Of a stretch of 64,000 nt of DNA, positions 1 to 8,980 are shown piece by piece (position 1 is the stretch's first letter; the number at the start of each line of letters is the position of its first letter). The notes under the pieces are model-generated. The model ran no database searches. It saw only the letters and a list, made by a program, of their open reading frames with translations, and had not been told where the DNA came from. A program made the position numbers and the translations under genes. The DNA is taken from the NCBI RefSeq assembly GCF_016745835.1, contig NZ_JAERVL010000012.1, positions 1-64,000 of the forward strand, read 5' to 3'. Source of the stretch: Caldalkalibacillus salinus (GTDB lineage: Bacteria; Bacillota; Bacilli; Caldalkalibacillales; JCM-10596).

Positions 1-1200
1 CGTTTCTGATGTAACCAGCGAGGCCACCTACATAGTTTTGGCCTTTAATATCTACATATTCTAGATTAACATTCTGAAGTTGACTGTACTGTGCGTAGCC
101 AAATAAACCGACATATTCTTCTTCAGGACGGTTTACCGTGAGACCTTTTATGGTATAGCCGTTGCCATCTAAGCTTCCTGTGAATGGTTTAACTGCTGTC
201 CCTATAGGTTCCCAGTTTTCATAACCACTGAGATCAATATCTCCTGCTAAAACGTAGTTACCATTTAAACTATTTCTAATTTGATCTAAGTCCTCAGGAC
301 TTGATATTTGTTGTTCTTCTACGGTTAAGGCTTCTCGCTCTGGTACTGTTTGTAACTGAGGATATTGTCCTGGCTCCATGACCCATACGTTTTCAAAATC
401 CCATTCTGTGAAGGTAGACTGGGTTTGCATTTCTTCGGTGGTTTTTGGGGTAGCGCCGGTGGTGCTCGTACTCCTTGATGTGTCTTTATCGTAGAAGTTG
501 TTAGAGTAGCTAGAACCAGAACCGTAGTTGTAGCCTACAAGACCACCATTACCCACCCCCACTGAATATGAGTTTGCTATAGTGGCCTTATATACTCGAC
601 CTATAAATCCGCCATTACTTGCATTACCTCTTGTGTCTCCAGTCGCATAGCTGTTCCTTAGGATTGAATTCGCATATATATAACCAATGAAGCCACCCAC
701 TCTTTGATCACCGGTTACATTTCCCTTCGCATAACTTCTAGCTATGGTCCCGTTAGAGCTAGATCCTACAGCACCTCCAATATGATTACCTGTCGCATTG
801 ACATCTACCACAGCATAACTATCTGCTATATTTGATTGATAAATTCTACCTACGAGACCGCCGCTGTGCCCGACGCCTTCCACTTCTCCTACAGCACCAC
901 TACTCTTAATCTCGGCACCGTTTCTGATATAACCAACGAGGCCGCCTACGTAGTTTTGGCCCTTAACATCTACGTATTCTAGATTAATATTCTGAAGCTT
1001 ACTGTACTGTACGTAGCCAAATAAACCGACATAATCTTCCAGAGGGCGGTTCACTGTGAGGCCTGTTATGGTATAGCCGTTCCCATCTAAGCTTCCTGTG
1101 AATGGTTTATCTGCCGTACCAATCGGCTGCCACCCTGCACCTTCCTGATAGTCACTCAAATCTATGTCAGCCACTTGAAAGTACTTGCCATTTAGTGAGT
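1..1200 (-). repeat. 918-bp in-frame duplication within the GLUG region
   Basis: The sequence starting at position 1 reappears, diverged but clearly homologous, starting at 919 and continuing to about 1200. The offset of 918 bases equals 306 codons, so the reading frame is kept. Both copies encode GQNYVGGL.GYIRN followed (towards the N-terminus) by the VGLFGY and GSLDGNGYTI segments. The left copy is cut by the window edge, so the number of copies is unknown. Confidence 0.85.
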
Positions 1201-4030
1201 AGTCAGGGTCTTGTCCAATCTTCGCTAGTTCTTCGGCGGAATCAATACAGATCCATTCTTCGGTCGGACGATCACTACAGATAAGCCCACCTTCAAATGT
1301 TGATGATAGATGAATGATGATTTTCTCTCTATTCTCATCATTGAAAAGCTCGGCCCCTGATTCTAGACCGGCGACAACGTTATTAGGTTCAACGGCATGC
1401 CACTCTAGATCGTCGGCCCATTGGTTTAACACCTGTGTATCATTCGTTAGATCGAGAGGTTCTTCCGCCTCATTATGATAAGGCACAATACCGATACGAT
1501 AGTTCACGCTGCCCATCTCTTCTACGAATTTACGTAGGAGGTCAATGCGTTTATGGGCGGCATCTTGCACACTCGTGTCAATGGACTGATCAATGACAAA
1601 GACGAAGTCAACGTCGTTCATCTCAAACATCATATTCTCATCTCCAAGGATATACATACTAAAGTGATCGGTAACCCCAGAGACGGTCTTGTTTTCTTTG
1701 TCTATTTGAATGTCATCTATTTCTTCTAATCTATTATCTTCCGTATTCACATAATAGATGGTCAGGTCGTTCTCATCGATGTCTCCTAGTTCCTCTTCTG
1801 TATAGGACATGGTGATCGTCGCTTGCTTGATCGGGTGATCGCCTGCGTGAATTTCAATGGCTTTTCCAACGATACCAGGTAAGCCGTTCACGACTTCGTT
1901 ATCCGAGAATTTTAACTCATACGGAGCGAAAGCGAACTCTAAATCACCTTCGGTCACCACGCGCACTTTCGGTTTCCCTTGCTTACTTGGGCGATGCTCC
2001 CGCAATTCTTGTCCGGGAATAATGTCCGGTCCTAACCCTATTCCTTGATTACGATCATTGCGACCAGTGAGGTCATCCGTGTGTTCATTCCCTTGACGCT
2101 CTTGAAGCTTTTGGCGTCCGGGAGGTCCAGGAGTCTCTTCTTCACTTTCTCCATCCTCAAAAAGCTCAAGGCTACGTGTGATGAGACCCTCTTCACGGTC
2201 AAGGTAGTTGAGCCCCATGTCCTCTACATCTTGGTTCGTAATAGGAATGTCGATAGCGACAGTGTTAGAAAAGTCTGACGTACCGCTATCGTTATGGGCC
2301 CGAATCCGATACGCGTACGTGCTTCCCACTTCTACCTCTGTGTCTGTGAATTCGGATGCGGTCACATCCGTGGCTAGTGGACGATAGGCCTCTTCACTTC
2401 CTGTTTCTTTTCTATAAATGGTGTAGGTGTCGATATCGTCTAATGATTGCCATCGTAAATAAGCCACGTGTGCACTGTCTTGTGGCGTAACGTATCCCAC
2501 CAAGTGTGGTTCTTCAGGTGGGGTTAAGTAGTCATGAACCTCTGACGTGGTTTCATCCCCTAACCGATTGACTGCCTTCACACGGTAGTAGTAGGTGGTA
2601 CTGCCATTCAGAAATGACTCGTCTATATATTGTGTCTCCTCGATATAGTCTAATTGCACGAAGGAGTCGATGACAGTGCTTCGTTCAACGATGTAAGCGT
2701 CGGCTCCTTCAACCTCTTCCCACGATAGATGAGCTTGTCCTCCGAGGATAGCCATCTCGACGACAGGTGGATCAGTCAGTGGGACTAATACTTCCATTTC
2801 GATCGGGGGAAGTTGGATCTTGTGCGTCTCTTGATGACGATCTTGGTAGCTAAAGGTCGCTTGTGGAAAGCGCACGATCCCTTCCGCTTCGGTAAATACA
2901 AACGGCAGGCTCACCTCTAGCGGTTCGATGACGCCGTCCTCTACGTGTATATCTTCAAGGTCCACGATCACTTCGTTGTCCTCGACGACTCCAACGTCCG
3001 CATCGGCAGCAAGCGTGACACCGTCCGGTACGGGAATACTCAGTTGAAGTTGACTGAAGTCTAGATCTGTCAAGAGCTCTCCTATGATAGTGCCTGTGAT
3101 GTCGTTGAAAAGGCTAGGGAGGGTCGCTATGTCCTGCACGTCATAATGATGACTTGCCTTATGATCAGGATCAGTATCATCCCCTTGTCCCTCTTCATCT
3201 CCAGGTGTATAGACATCGTCGCTAACAGATTCTTCTTGCTCACCGTAGACATCCTCATGTACAGACGTTTCTTCCTCACCGTACACATCATCGATGACGG
3301 TTTGTTCATCATGGAGGGTGATGGAGTATAGCTCAATCTCCTCGAGCGTGAAGACGTCCCTCGCTTCAGCCGATAGATGGACGATGTAAGTATGCGTATA
3401 CGCTGACGACGCCATCAGCTGTTCGGCTAGATCAATGCCTGAAACCCCTTCATTATTTTCCTGGGGTAGGGATTGACCCCCATTCCCGTCCATATAGTCG
3501 GCGAATGTTTCTAATAGATGTGGATAGTCATGGGTTAGAGGGGTCACCCATGGTTGATTGTCGTTGAAGCTCACGAACCCGACTTCAACATCCTGACCCC
3601 TTGCTTCAATGTGCTCAATGACACCCATGGTGCTCTCTTTGATCGCTGCTTTTTTATCCGGATCCTGATTCAGATGTTGGATATCTAGTGTGCGGTCAAA
3701 GGTAAACACCACGGCCGCGTTCTGATCTTCCTCATCTTCATCGAGAGGGTCATCAGGTAAATGTGGCAACACTGATATTTGCATCTCGGCTGTATCACCG
3801 GCCACAACATAAGGCTGATTCCAGCTACGTTCAACGAAAAATGTCTCATCTTCCGCAGCGCTTTCCCTGCTGTTTATAGTATCTAGGATGCCGCCTTGGG
3901 CAAAGGCACTATGAGGAAAAAGCAAACTAATGATTAGCGTATAAATGAGTGTTAAGTGCCCGACTCTTTTTGCTACTTTTTGAATATTGCGTTTTTTTGA
4001 CATGAAAAATAAAAACCCCTTTCTTCTCAT
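1..4030 (-). CDS. Giant exported surface protein with VWA-like, FN3 and GLUG repeats (3' end outside window)
   Basis: The frame is open from the start at 4030 to the left edge (about 1,343 codons), so the C-terminus and any wall anchor are missing. ATG 4030 is preceded by AGGGGTG at good spacing; an in-frame ATG at 4003 is the alternative. Residues 1-44 form a signal peptide ending SAFA. Then come a VWA-like region (about 100-240) with a degenerate metal site (DRTLD instead of DxSxS), three short DDVYGEEE-type acidic repeats (about 243-280), two fibronectin III domains (about 413-595), a stretch ending in HFSMYILGD that is common in bacillus VWA surface proteins (about 677-797), a second VWA-like domain (about 803-907), and GLUG-type repeats (GGLVGY, SYATG) from about 933 on. 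Role inferred: wall-associated adhesin or matrix protein. Function unproven, architecture clear. Confidence 0.85.
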   Translation of the reverse strand, partial: MRRKGFLFFMSKKRNIQKVAKRVGHLTLIYTLIISLLFPHSAFAQGGILDTINSRESAAEDETFFVERSWNQPYVVAGDTAEMQISVLPHLPDDPLDEDEEDQNAAVVFTFDRTLDIQHLNQDPDKKAAIKESTMGVIEHIEARGQDVEVGFVSFNDNQPWVTPLTHDYPHLLETFADYMDGNGGQSLPQENNEGVSGIDLAEQLMASSAYTHTYIVHLSAEARDVFTLEEIELYSITLHDEQTVIDDVYGEEETSVHEDVYGEQEESVSDDVYTPGDEEGQGDDTDPDHKASHHYDVQDIATLPSLFNDITGTIIGELLTDLDFSQLQLSIPVPDGVTLAADADVGVVEDNEVIVDLEDIHVEDGVIEPLEVSLPFVFTEAEGIVRFPQATFSYQDRHQETHKIQLPPIEMEVLVPLTDPPVVEMAILGGQAHLSWEEVEGADAYIVERSTVIDSFVQLDYIEETQYIDESFLNGSTTYYYRVKAVNRLGDETTSEVHDYLTPPEEPHLVGYVTPQDSAHVAYLRWQSLDDIDTYTIYRKETGSEEAYRPLATDVTASEFTDTEVEVGSTYAYRIRAHNDSGTSDFSNTVAIDIPITNQDVEDMGLNYLDREEGLITRSLELFEDGESEEETPGPPGRQKLQERQGNEHTDDLTGRNDRNQGIGLGPDIIPGQELREHRPSKQGKPKVRVVTEGDLEFAFAPYELKFSDNEVVNGLPGIVGKAIEIHAGDHPIKQATITMSYTEEELGDIDENDLTIYYVNTEDNRLEEIDDIQIDKENKTVSGVTDHFSMYILGDENMMFEMNDVDFVFVIDQSIDTSVQDAAHKRIDLLRKFVEEMGSVNYRIGIVPYHNEAEEPLDLTNDTQVLNQWADDLEWHAVEPNNVVAGLESGAELFNDENREKIIIHLSSTFEGGLICSDRPTEEWICIDSAEELAKIGQDPDYSLNGKYFQVADIDLSDYQEGAGWQPIGTADKPFTGSLDGNGYTITGLTVNRPLEDYVGLFGYVQYSKLQNINLEYVDVKGQNYVGGLVGYIRNGAEIKSSGAVGEVEGVGHSGGLVGRIYQSNIADSYAVVDVNATGNHIGGAVGSSSNGTIARSYAKGNVTGDQRVGGFIGYIYANSILRNSYATGDTRGNASNGGFIGRVYKATIANSYSVGVGNGGLVGYNYGSGSSYSNNFYDKDTSRSTSTTGATPKTTEEMQTQSTFTEWDFENVWVMEPGQYPQLQTVPEREALTVEEQQISSPEDLDQIRNSLNGNYVLAGDIDLSGYENWEPIGTAVKPFTGSLDGNGYTIKGLTVNRPEEEYVGLFGYAQYSQLQNVNLEYVDIKGQNYVGGLAGYIRN

Positions 4031-4042
4031 TTTGTCACCCCT

Positions 4043-4165
4043 ACAATCATCGTCTGATGAGCGTCGCGTCTAGTGTGGAGTCTCGACTGAAACGCGCATA
4101 GATCGGTAAGGCCCTGGGCCGTTAAGCTTCGACATATCGGTTATCGAGACGACACCCAGATGATC
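4043..4165 (-). ncRNA. Structured 5' leader of the surface protein gene, unassigned class
   Basis: Read on the minus strand, GTCTCGA (4150-4144) can pair with TCGAGAC (4086-4080), with flanking GTGT/ACAC extending the stem. The enclosed loop carries the perfect palindrome GGCCCAGGGCC (4120-4110). The RBS and start codon of the surface protein gene follow about 45 bases later. No known riboswitch consensus was matched by eye, so this is only a candidate cis-acting RNA. The rest of 4166-4465 is AT-rich with nothing recognisable beyond possible promoter-like stretches. Confidence 0.4.
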
Positions 4166-4465
4166 CTTTTGTACACATTCACCCTTCCTTTTACTTTTTT
4201 AGACAATATTAAGCATAACAAAATCATAGAGGAAATAAATGAGAGAGAATGCCTAATCTTGGCGTCACTTTTTCCCGTCACTGTAAGTCCATGTGCCCAA
4301 AAAAATGCAGGAAAATAGAACTAGTGTTCGTGTGTTGTTTGCTTTTCTAAACACTGATTGCAAATTAATATAAACTGTAAAACTTTTGATATATTTTATA
4401 TGTTTTGGATTTTTTTAGGCCAGAAAAACAAATACAAGCTCAAAAAAAATTTAGACTCAGAAAAC

Positions 4466-4496
4466 AAAAAAAGCCGCCGAATATAATTCGGACAGC
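4466..4496 (-). terminator. Rho-independent terminator after the NAD(P)-binding gene
   Basis: On the minus strand a GC-rich stem with a CCGAAT/ATTCGG core is followed by a run of seven T. It lies 18 bases past the stop of the gene at 4514-5152 and separates it from the surface protein gene. Confidence 0.8.
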
Positions 4497-4513
4497 TCGA
4501 AGTTAAAAATGTG

Positions 4514-5152
4514 CTAAATCTTTTTTAAAGCATCTTCAATCGGGTCGTCTCCACCAATGATTTCAAAGACCTTATTTCTTGCTTGGGCAAGGTCTAAACA
4601 GGAGACGATGATGTGGGCTACATCAGCCCGAGAAACCGGATGATCCCTCACATCCTGAAGCCCTTCCCCAATCGTGACGGTACCTGCAGGGTCATCGAAG
4701 CTTAAAGGGCCCGGACGGACAATCGTATAGGCTAGACCGCTCTCCTGTAAGTAGCGATCAGCGACTCCCTTCGCTTCAAGGTAGTTCGCGATAGGGCCTT
4801 GGGGGTTGTCGGCACCATAAGTGCTTAACATCACGAAGCGTTCGATGTTTTCCTGTTTCGCTGCATCCACCAGTCTTTTGGCGCCTTCTTGGTCTACGGC
4901 GATCGTTTTTTCTGGTCCTGTCTTAGAACCTGATCCAGCAGCAAAGATAACCGCATCCATCCCCTTCACGGCATGAGAGAGGTCCTGCTCAAGATCCGCA
5001 ACGATCGTTTCCTTTGCTCCCAACGCCTTCGACTCATCCGCTTGTGACTCATCTCTTATCATGGCAAAGGCCTCATGGTTAGGGGCCTTTCCCAATAACT
5101 GCACAATGATTCGACCTGTATGGCCGTTAGCACCTGCTACGAGTACATTCAT
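4514..5152 (-). CDS. NAD(P)-binding oxidoreductase-like protein (YhfK family)
   Basis: The 212-residue product is a small atypical short-chain dehydrogenase. It opens with a Rossmann nucleotide-binding loop (GANGHTG, residues 7-13), followed by DAVIFAAGSGS and the STYG and YLEAKG segments, and VRPGPL near the substrate side. Length and motifs resemble the B. subtilis YhfK/SDR_a5 group, whose substrates are unknown. The gene is monocistronic: a palindromic operator-like site lies upstream and a terminator downstream. Family assignment is good; biological role is not known. Confidence 0.85.
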   Translation of the reverse strand: MNVLVAGANGHTGRIIVQLLGKAPNHEAFAMIRDESQADESKALGAKETIVADLEQDLSHAVKGMDAVIFAAGSGSKTGPEKTIAVDQEGAKRLVDAAKQENIERFVMLSTYGADNPQGPIANYLEAKGVADRYLQESGLAYTIVRPGPLSFDDPAGTVTIGEGLQDVRDHPVSRADVAHIIVSCLDLAQARNKVFEIIGGDDPIEDALKKI

Positions 5153-5233
5153 GGTCGCTAACTCACTCCTACTTCCTGATGATGTTTATTCTTTCATATG
5201 TAAAAAAATGGCCTATAGAGACCCTAGTACTGT

Positions 5234-5250
5234 GGTTGATATTATCAACC
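5234..5250. promoter_or_regulatory. Perfect palindrome upstream of the NAD(P)-binding gene
   Basis: GGTTGATATTATCAACC is a perfect 17-base dyad about 80 bases upstream of the start at 5152. Size and position suggest a repressor operator, but the regulator is not identified. The remainder of 5160-5386 shows no gene. Confidence 0.4.
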
Positions 5251-5386
5251 TAGTCAATCTAATTAATAACCTTCCCTTTTTATGCCCCTAGCAAACGTTA
5301 TGCTCATTTAAAATGCAGTCTGGTTACCAGTTGATGCAGTCGGACGAGGCGAAAAAGCAAAACCGAGCAACGACTAGACGACTATA

Positions 5387-5431
5387 TAAAGAAAGGAAAC
5401 CCTCAATCGCATCGTTGGATCGGGCTTCCTT
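5387..5431 (-). terminator. Terminator after the exported protein gene
   Basis: On the minus strand GGAAGCCC pairs with GGGTTTCC around a 19-base loop, followed by a T-rich tract. It lies about 55 bases after the stop codon at 5485. Confidence 0.55.
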
Positions 5432-5484
5432 TTGTGAATCCATCATTTTTTAATCGATCATCTTCTTGCATCATCTTCTAGTGT

Positions 5485-6231
5485 TTAGTCAAACCAAGAC
5501 AGAAACCAAGTCATCATCTGTTGGAACACACCTTGTGTCTGCTTCTCCATTGGCATTGGTACCGCTTCTTTTGGTAACTCAGCTTCAAGTCCTCCGCCGG
5601 CTGAAGCCTCAGCTACACCTTCCGCAGCATCAAAAGGCGTTAATGCGTGTCCCTCCACAACGTTAATCATCTCATCCCCGAACCTGTCATAAACCACTTG
5701 TGCCGTTTCTTCATTAAAAGGTCTGATCCCTATCTCAACGACATTATTGATCATATCAACGCCGGCGTGGTCCATTTTAATATCTTCTGTAATATACCCG
5801 TCATCGTTGATAAAAACCTTGTTAATCTCCTCCTGCTTAGCCATTAAATCTTGCTCGGTATAATCCACAATTCTTATTTGTAGACGAGCATTCTCGCTGA
5901 GCAGCGCTTCCATGTCTTGTTTCGTTTCCTCAGACACTTCTTCTGTAAAAGACAGTACGATGGTTCCTAGCAGCCTTTCATCTCGATCAATGTGCAAACC
6001 CGCAAAAGTGCCGGGGTCGATGTTAGCATCAATATACGCTCGAAGGTTTTCAATCGTTGCAGTGTGGTTAGCGTCGATGCCGGCTGCTTCCCATTCCATT
6101 AATTGTTCGGTGAAATCCGCCTCTTCTTCGGCCTGTACTGCACCGCCTAGACACGTCCCGAAGAGCAGGGCTGTCGTTAAGACGGTCTTACCAAGAATCT
6201 GGCGTGCTTGGTCCCCTATGAATCTCATCAT
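5485..6231 (-). CDS. Exported protein of unknown function
   Basis: This 248-residue protein was not recognised. A hydrophobic N-terminal segment (about residues 14-32, then VQAEEE) looks like a signal peptide with cleavage after VQA. The mature part is strongly acidic. Two stretches, about residues 76-140 and 155-200, each contain a strand-helix-strand pattern ending in hydrophobic-charged alternation, which recalls the fold of protease pro-domains, but no sequence signature proves that. The C-terminus (MMTWFLSWF) is amphipathic or hydrophobic. RBS GGGAGG precedes ATG-ATG. It is monocistronic with its own terminator. Confidence 0.75.
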   Translation of the reverse strand: MMRFIGDQARQILGKTVLTTALLFGTCLGGAVQAEEEADFTEQLMEWEAAGIDANHTATIENLRAYIDANIDPGTFAGLHIDRDERLLGTIVLSFTEEVSEETKQDMEALLSENARLQIRIVDYTEQDLMAKQEEINKVFINDDGYITEDIKMDHAGVDMINNVVEIGIRPFNEETAQVVYDRFGDEMINVVEGHALTPFDAAEGVAEASAGGGLEAELPKEAVPMPMEKQTQGVFQQMMTWFLSWFD

Positions 6232-6369
6232 TTTATTGCCTCCCTTTTATTTAAGTGGTTACCAACCTTCAGTGGTACCAATGGTGTGTTTCGGCGATTC
6301 GTGTTGCGCTCTTATACTCCTAAACGGAAGCGCATACCAAAATGTTGCAAATAAAAAAACTTATCACCC

Positions 6370-7242
6370 TTAAACGGCAATAAGTTTCTTCAAGCGTTCA
6401 AACTCTAATTCATCGAACAAGCCAAGCACTTTGTCTGTTTTCATCGTCCAGGTACAATCATCTAGGACACACGTCATCGGAACATCACATCGTATACGTG
6501 CCAGATCACGCGATAGGTGAAGCATGTCTATATCTTGTTCAATCTTTTTACGGATGCCAGGGGCTAAATGTTCTATATTTTCTAATATCCCCTCTATTGA
6601 GCCATACTGGTGTAGCAGTTTCAATGCTGTTTTCTCACCAATGCCTTTGACGCCTGGATAATTGTCACTACTATCCCCCATCAGCCCTTTGAGATCGATG
6701 AATTGGGCTGGTGTTAGTCCTTTTTCTTCTAACAGCGTTAGGGGTGTATGCACCGCGTAGTTGGATTGGCCACGCTTCATGAGGATAACATCAATACGTT
6801 CATCGACTAACTGGAGCTGATCGTGATCACCTGTTAGAATCTTTACTCTCATGTCCTGTGCATAGCGCTTGGCCAAGGTACCAATACAATCATCAGCCTC
6901 GTAGCCCGTTACCCCTACGTTAGGCACATCAAAGCTTTCGACCGCTTTTTTGACGAGATCAAATTGCGGGACAAGTGCCTCTGGTGGCTCCTGACGATTG
7001 GCCTTATACTCAGTATACTGTTCATTACGAAACGTATGACTGCCCATATCCCAGCAACACACAACATGGGTCGGTTGGAAAGTTTGAATCGCGTCCCAAA
7101 AATATTTAATAAAGCCGTAAACGGCATTTGTCGGCATGCCAGTGGATGTTTTCATAATATACCCAGAATAGGACGTGGCGTAGTAAGCGCGAAAAAGAAG
7201 CGCCATGCCATCGACTATCATGATGGATCGTTCGTTTGTCAC
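6370..7242 (-). CDS. ypcP: 5'-3' exonuclease (YpcP type, FEN family)
   Basis: The product is a stand-alone flap/5' exonuclease equivalent to the N-terminal domain of DNA polymerase I, removing RNA primers or flaps during replication and repair. The N-terminus carries IMIVDGMALLFRAYY with the first metal-binding Asp, YEADDCIGTLA gives the acidic cluster, and the helix-hairpin-helix region GVKGIGEKTALKLL follows GDSSDNYPG. The frame opens with an ATG at 7257, but GGAGGAG overlaps those codons and sits six bases before a GTG at 7242, so GTG is the likelier start (about 290 residues, close to the B. subtilis protein). Confidence 0.92.
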   Translation of the reverse strand: MTNERSIMIVDGMALLFRAYYATSYSGYIMKTSTGMPTNAVYGFIKYFWDAIQTFQPTHVVCCWDMGSHTFRNEQYTEYKANRQEPPEALVPQFDLVKKAVESFDVPNVGVTGYEADDCIGTLAKRYAQDMRVKILTGDHDQLQLVDERIDVILMKRGQSNYAVHTPLTLLEEKGLTPAQFIDLKGLMGDSSDNYPGVKGIGEKTALKLLHQYGSIEGILENIEHLAPGIRKKIEQDIDMLHLSRDLARIRCDVPMTCVLDDCTWTMKTDKVLGLFDELEFERLKKLIAV

Positions 7243-7367
7243 ATACATCTCCTCCATGGACGGCTTGCGTCTTTTACTCTCGTTTAAGTAGCTTATCCTA
7301 TTCTGGTAAACACGTCAAATGTGAGCGGTGTCTGTCCAATTATAACGTACTTAACCTCACGATTGAC

Positions 7368-7415
7368 AAAATAAAAGGGCTTAAACGATTAAGCCAGCAA
7401 CGTTTAAACCCCTTT
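7368..7415 (-). terminator. Terminator of the SAM-controlled operon
   Basis: On the minus strand a long stem (AAAGGGGTTTAAACG paired with CGTTTAAGCCCTTTT) ends in a T-rich tail. The hom stop codon at 7414-7416 lies in its ascending arm. Confidence 0.9.
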
Positions 7416-8961
7416 ACGCTGTACCGTGTTGGTATTGTTGTAGCCATTGTTGCAGATTAAGAGGATAACTTAGAGCTACTTGTTCACCCTCTTGCCCTTC
7501 CGTCAGTATAGGATAGTGCCGTATTGTGTAGCCACTGTCCTCCAGTTCAGTGATCAGTTGGGGTGGTAAATCTTCTACAATGAGCCCGATGGCAGCCGTT
7601 GAGTCAATCTGTTGTCTCTTTGACTTCGTCAGTCCCTTCCCTGTCAATGCCTTCCCTGTTGGCCCCTTTCCCGCCGATCCCTTCTCAGCAGTGATGGTAG
7701 CTTCGCCTTCCTGATGTCCATTCCGTTCATCGGTTGCAGGATACGTTTCAAATTGAAGGAGATTAATCCCCTTCTGATCAAAGCGCTGTAATACATCAAA
7801 AGAGAGTGTGAGTGTGTCTTGCTGACCTTCTATTAACAGGAAGCTAACATAGTGCGTCCCTTCCTCTCTCAGCTGATCTGGCGACACACGCCATAGCGGC
7901 TGATCTGTATCGGGTTGTTGCAGGAGATAGGCCAAGTCTTCTATGATGGCACTGGCCGTTGGAAATCTTCCAGCCCCCTTACCTGTGAAGAGAAGTGGAC
8001 CCGCTATATCTGTATCTAGTTGGACCCCATTCACCTCATTCTTCACTGCGTAGAGAGGATGGTCTTGATGGATGAGCACAGGCCCTACTTTCACATCAAT
8101 ACCCGTATGAGTCCGTTTCGATGTACTCACCAAGCGAATACCATACCCTAATTGACGCGCAAGTTGTAGCGCCTTGTCACTCACAGTGCTGATCCCTGTT
8201 CGCTCGATGGTGTGCAGAGAGGGGGCTTCACCATAACATAGCTGGGAAAGGATGAATGACTTATATAACGCATCATAGCCTTCCACATCTGAGGTGGGAT
8301 CTGCCTCAGCAAAACCGAGGTCCTGTGCTTCGCGAAGGGCTGTCTCATAGGAGAGCTGCTTCTCTTCCATTTGGTGAAGGATATAATTGCACGTGCCGTT
8401 TAATATACCATGAAAGGACTGGACGTTGTTCACACGGTTCAATTGCCGGACATGCTGTAGGATAGGGATCGCCCCGGCTACACTCGCCTCATAATAAAAC
8501 TGAACGCCCCTCTGGTTCGCGAGGTAAACGAGTTCCTCCCCTTTTTCTGCTAGCAAAGCTTTATTCGCCGTTACAACATGTATCCCTCTACTAAAGGCCT
8601 CTTTGATATACAGATAAGCCGTCTCTATACCACCGATGCACTCGATGAGAACATCTAGATTCTGGTCCCATACATCGGAGATCTCTGTTGTTAAAAGCGT
8701 AGCGGGGACGTCATGGCCACGATCCTTGTGCTGATCTCTTACCAGAATCTTGACGACGTCTACAGAGCGACCTATTTGTCTTGCGATGTTATCTTGGTGT
8801 GACTGTATGGTCTCATATACGCCTATACCGACCGTCCCTAACCCTAGCAAGCCCACACGGACTGGGGACTGATCTTGTCTGCTGTGCTGTTGGGTTGGGT
8901 GTGTGTGGTGCTGTTGCCATTCATCGCTTTGTGTCTGTGCTTGGGTTTCACGCTTAACCAC
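7414..8961 (-). CDS. hom: Homoserine dehydrogenase with N-terminal and ACT-region extensions
   Basis: The enzyme reduces aspartate semialdehyde to homoserine for methionine and threonine synthesis. The NAD(P) loop is GLLGLGTVGIGV (about residues 37-48); catalytic-domain motifs ECIGG, VTANKALLA and NGTCNYIL with DPTSDVEGYDA follow, and a C-terminal ACT-like regulatory domain spans about 375-515. At 515 residues it is longer than the usual 430-435. The excess is a His/Gln-rich tail of about 33 residues before the NAD domain and a Gly/Lys/Thr low-complexity insert (about 425-450, AGKGPTGKALTGKG) inside the ACT region. The start is GTG, nine bases after GGAGG. It is the last gene of the SAM-riboswitch operon, 19 bases after the synthetase gene. 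Confidence 0.95.
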   Translation of the reverse strand: MVKRETQAQTQSDEWQQHHTHPTQQHSRQDQSPVRVGLLGLGTVGIGVYETIQSHQDNIARQIGRSVDVVKILVRDQHKDRGHDVPATLLTTEISDVWDQNLDVLIECIGGIETAYLYIKEAFSRGIHVVTANKALLAEKGEELVYLANQRGVQFYYEASVAGAIPILQHVRQLNRVNNVQSFHGILNGTCNYILHQMEEKQLSYETALREAQDLGFAEADPTSDVEGYDALYKSFILSQLCYGEAPSLHTIERTGISTVSDKALQLARQLGYGIRLVSTSKRTHTGIDVKVGPVLIHQDHPLYAVKNEVNGVQLDTDIAGPLLFTGKGAGRFPTASAIIEDLAYLLQQPDTDQPLWRVSPDQLREEGTHYVSFLLIEGQQDTLTLSFDVLQRFDQKGINLLQFETYPATDERNGHQEGEATITAEKGSAGKGPTGKALTGKGLTKSKRQQIDSTAAIGLIVEDLPPQLITELEDSGYTIRHYPILTEGQEGEQVALSYPLNLQQWLQQYQHGTA

Positions 8962-8980
8962 ATGAACCGACCTCCTTCAT

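Noticed and set aside
7255-7257. ATG start of the 5'-3' exonuclease
   Set aside because: It overlaps the GGAGGAG sequence that fits the GTG five codons downstream.
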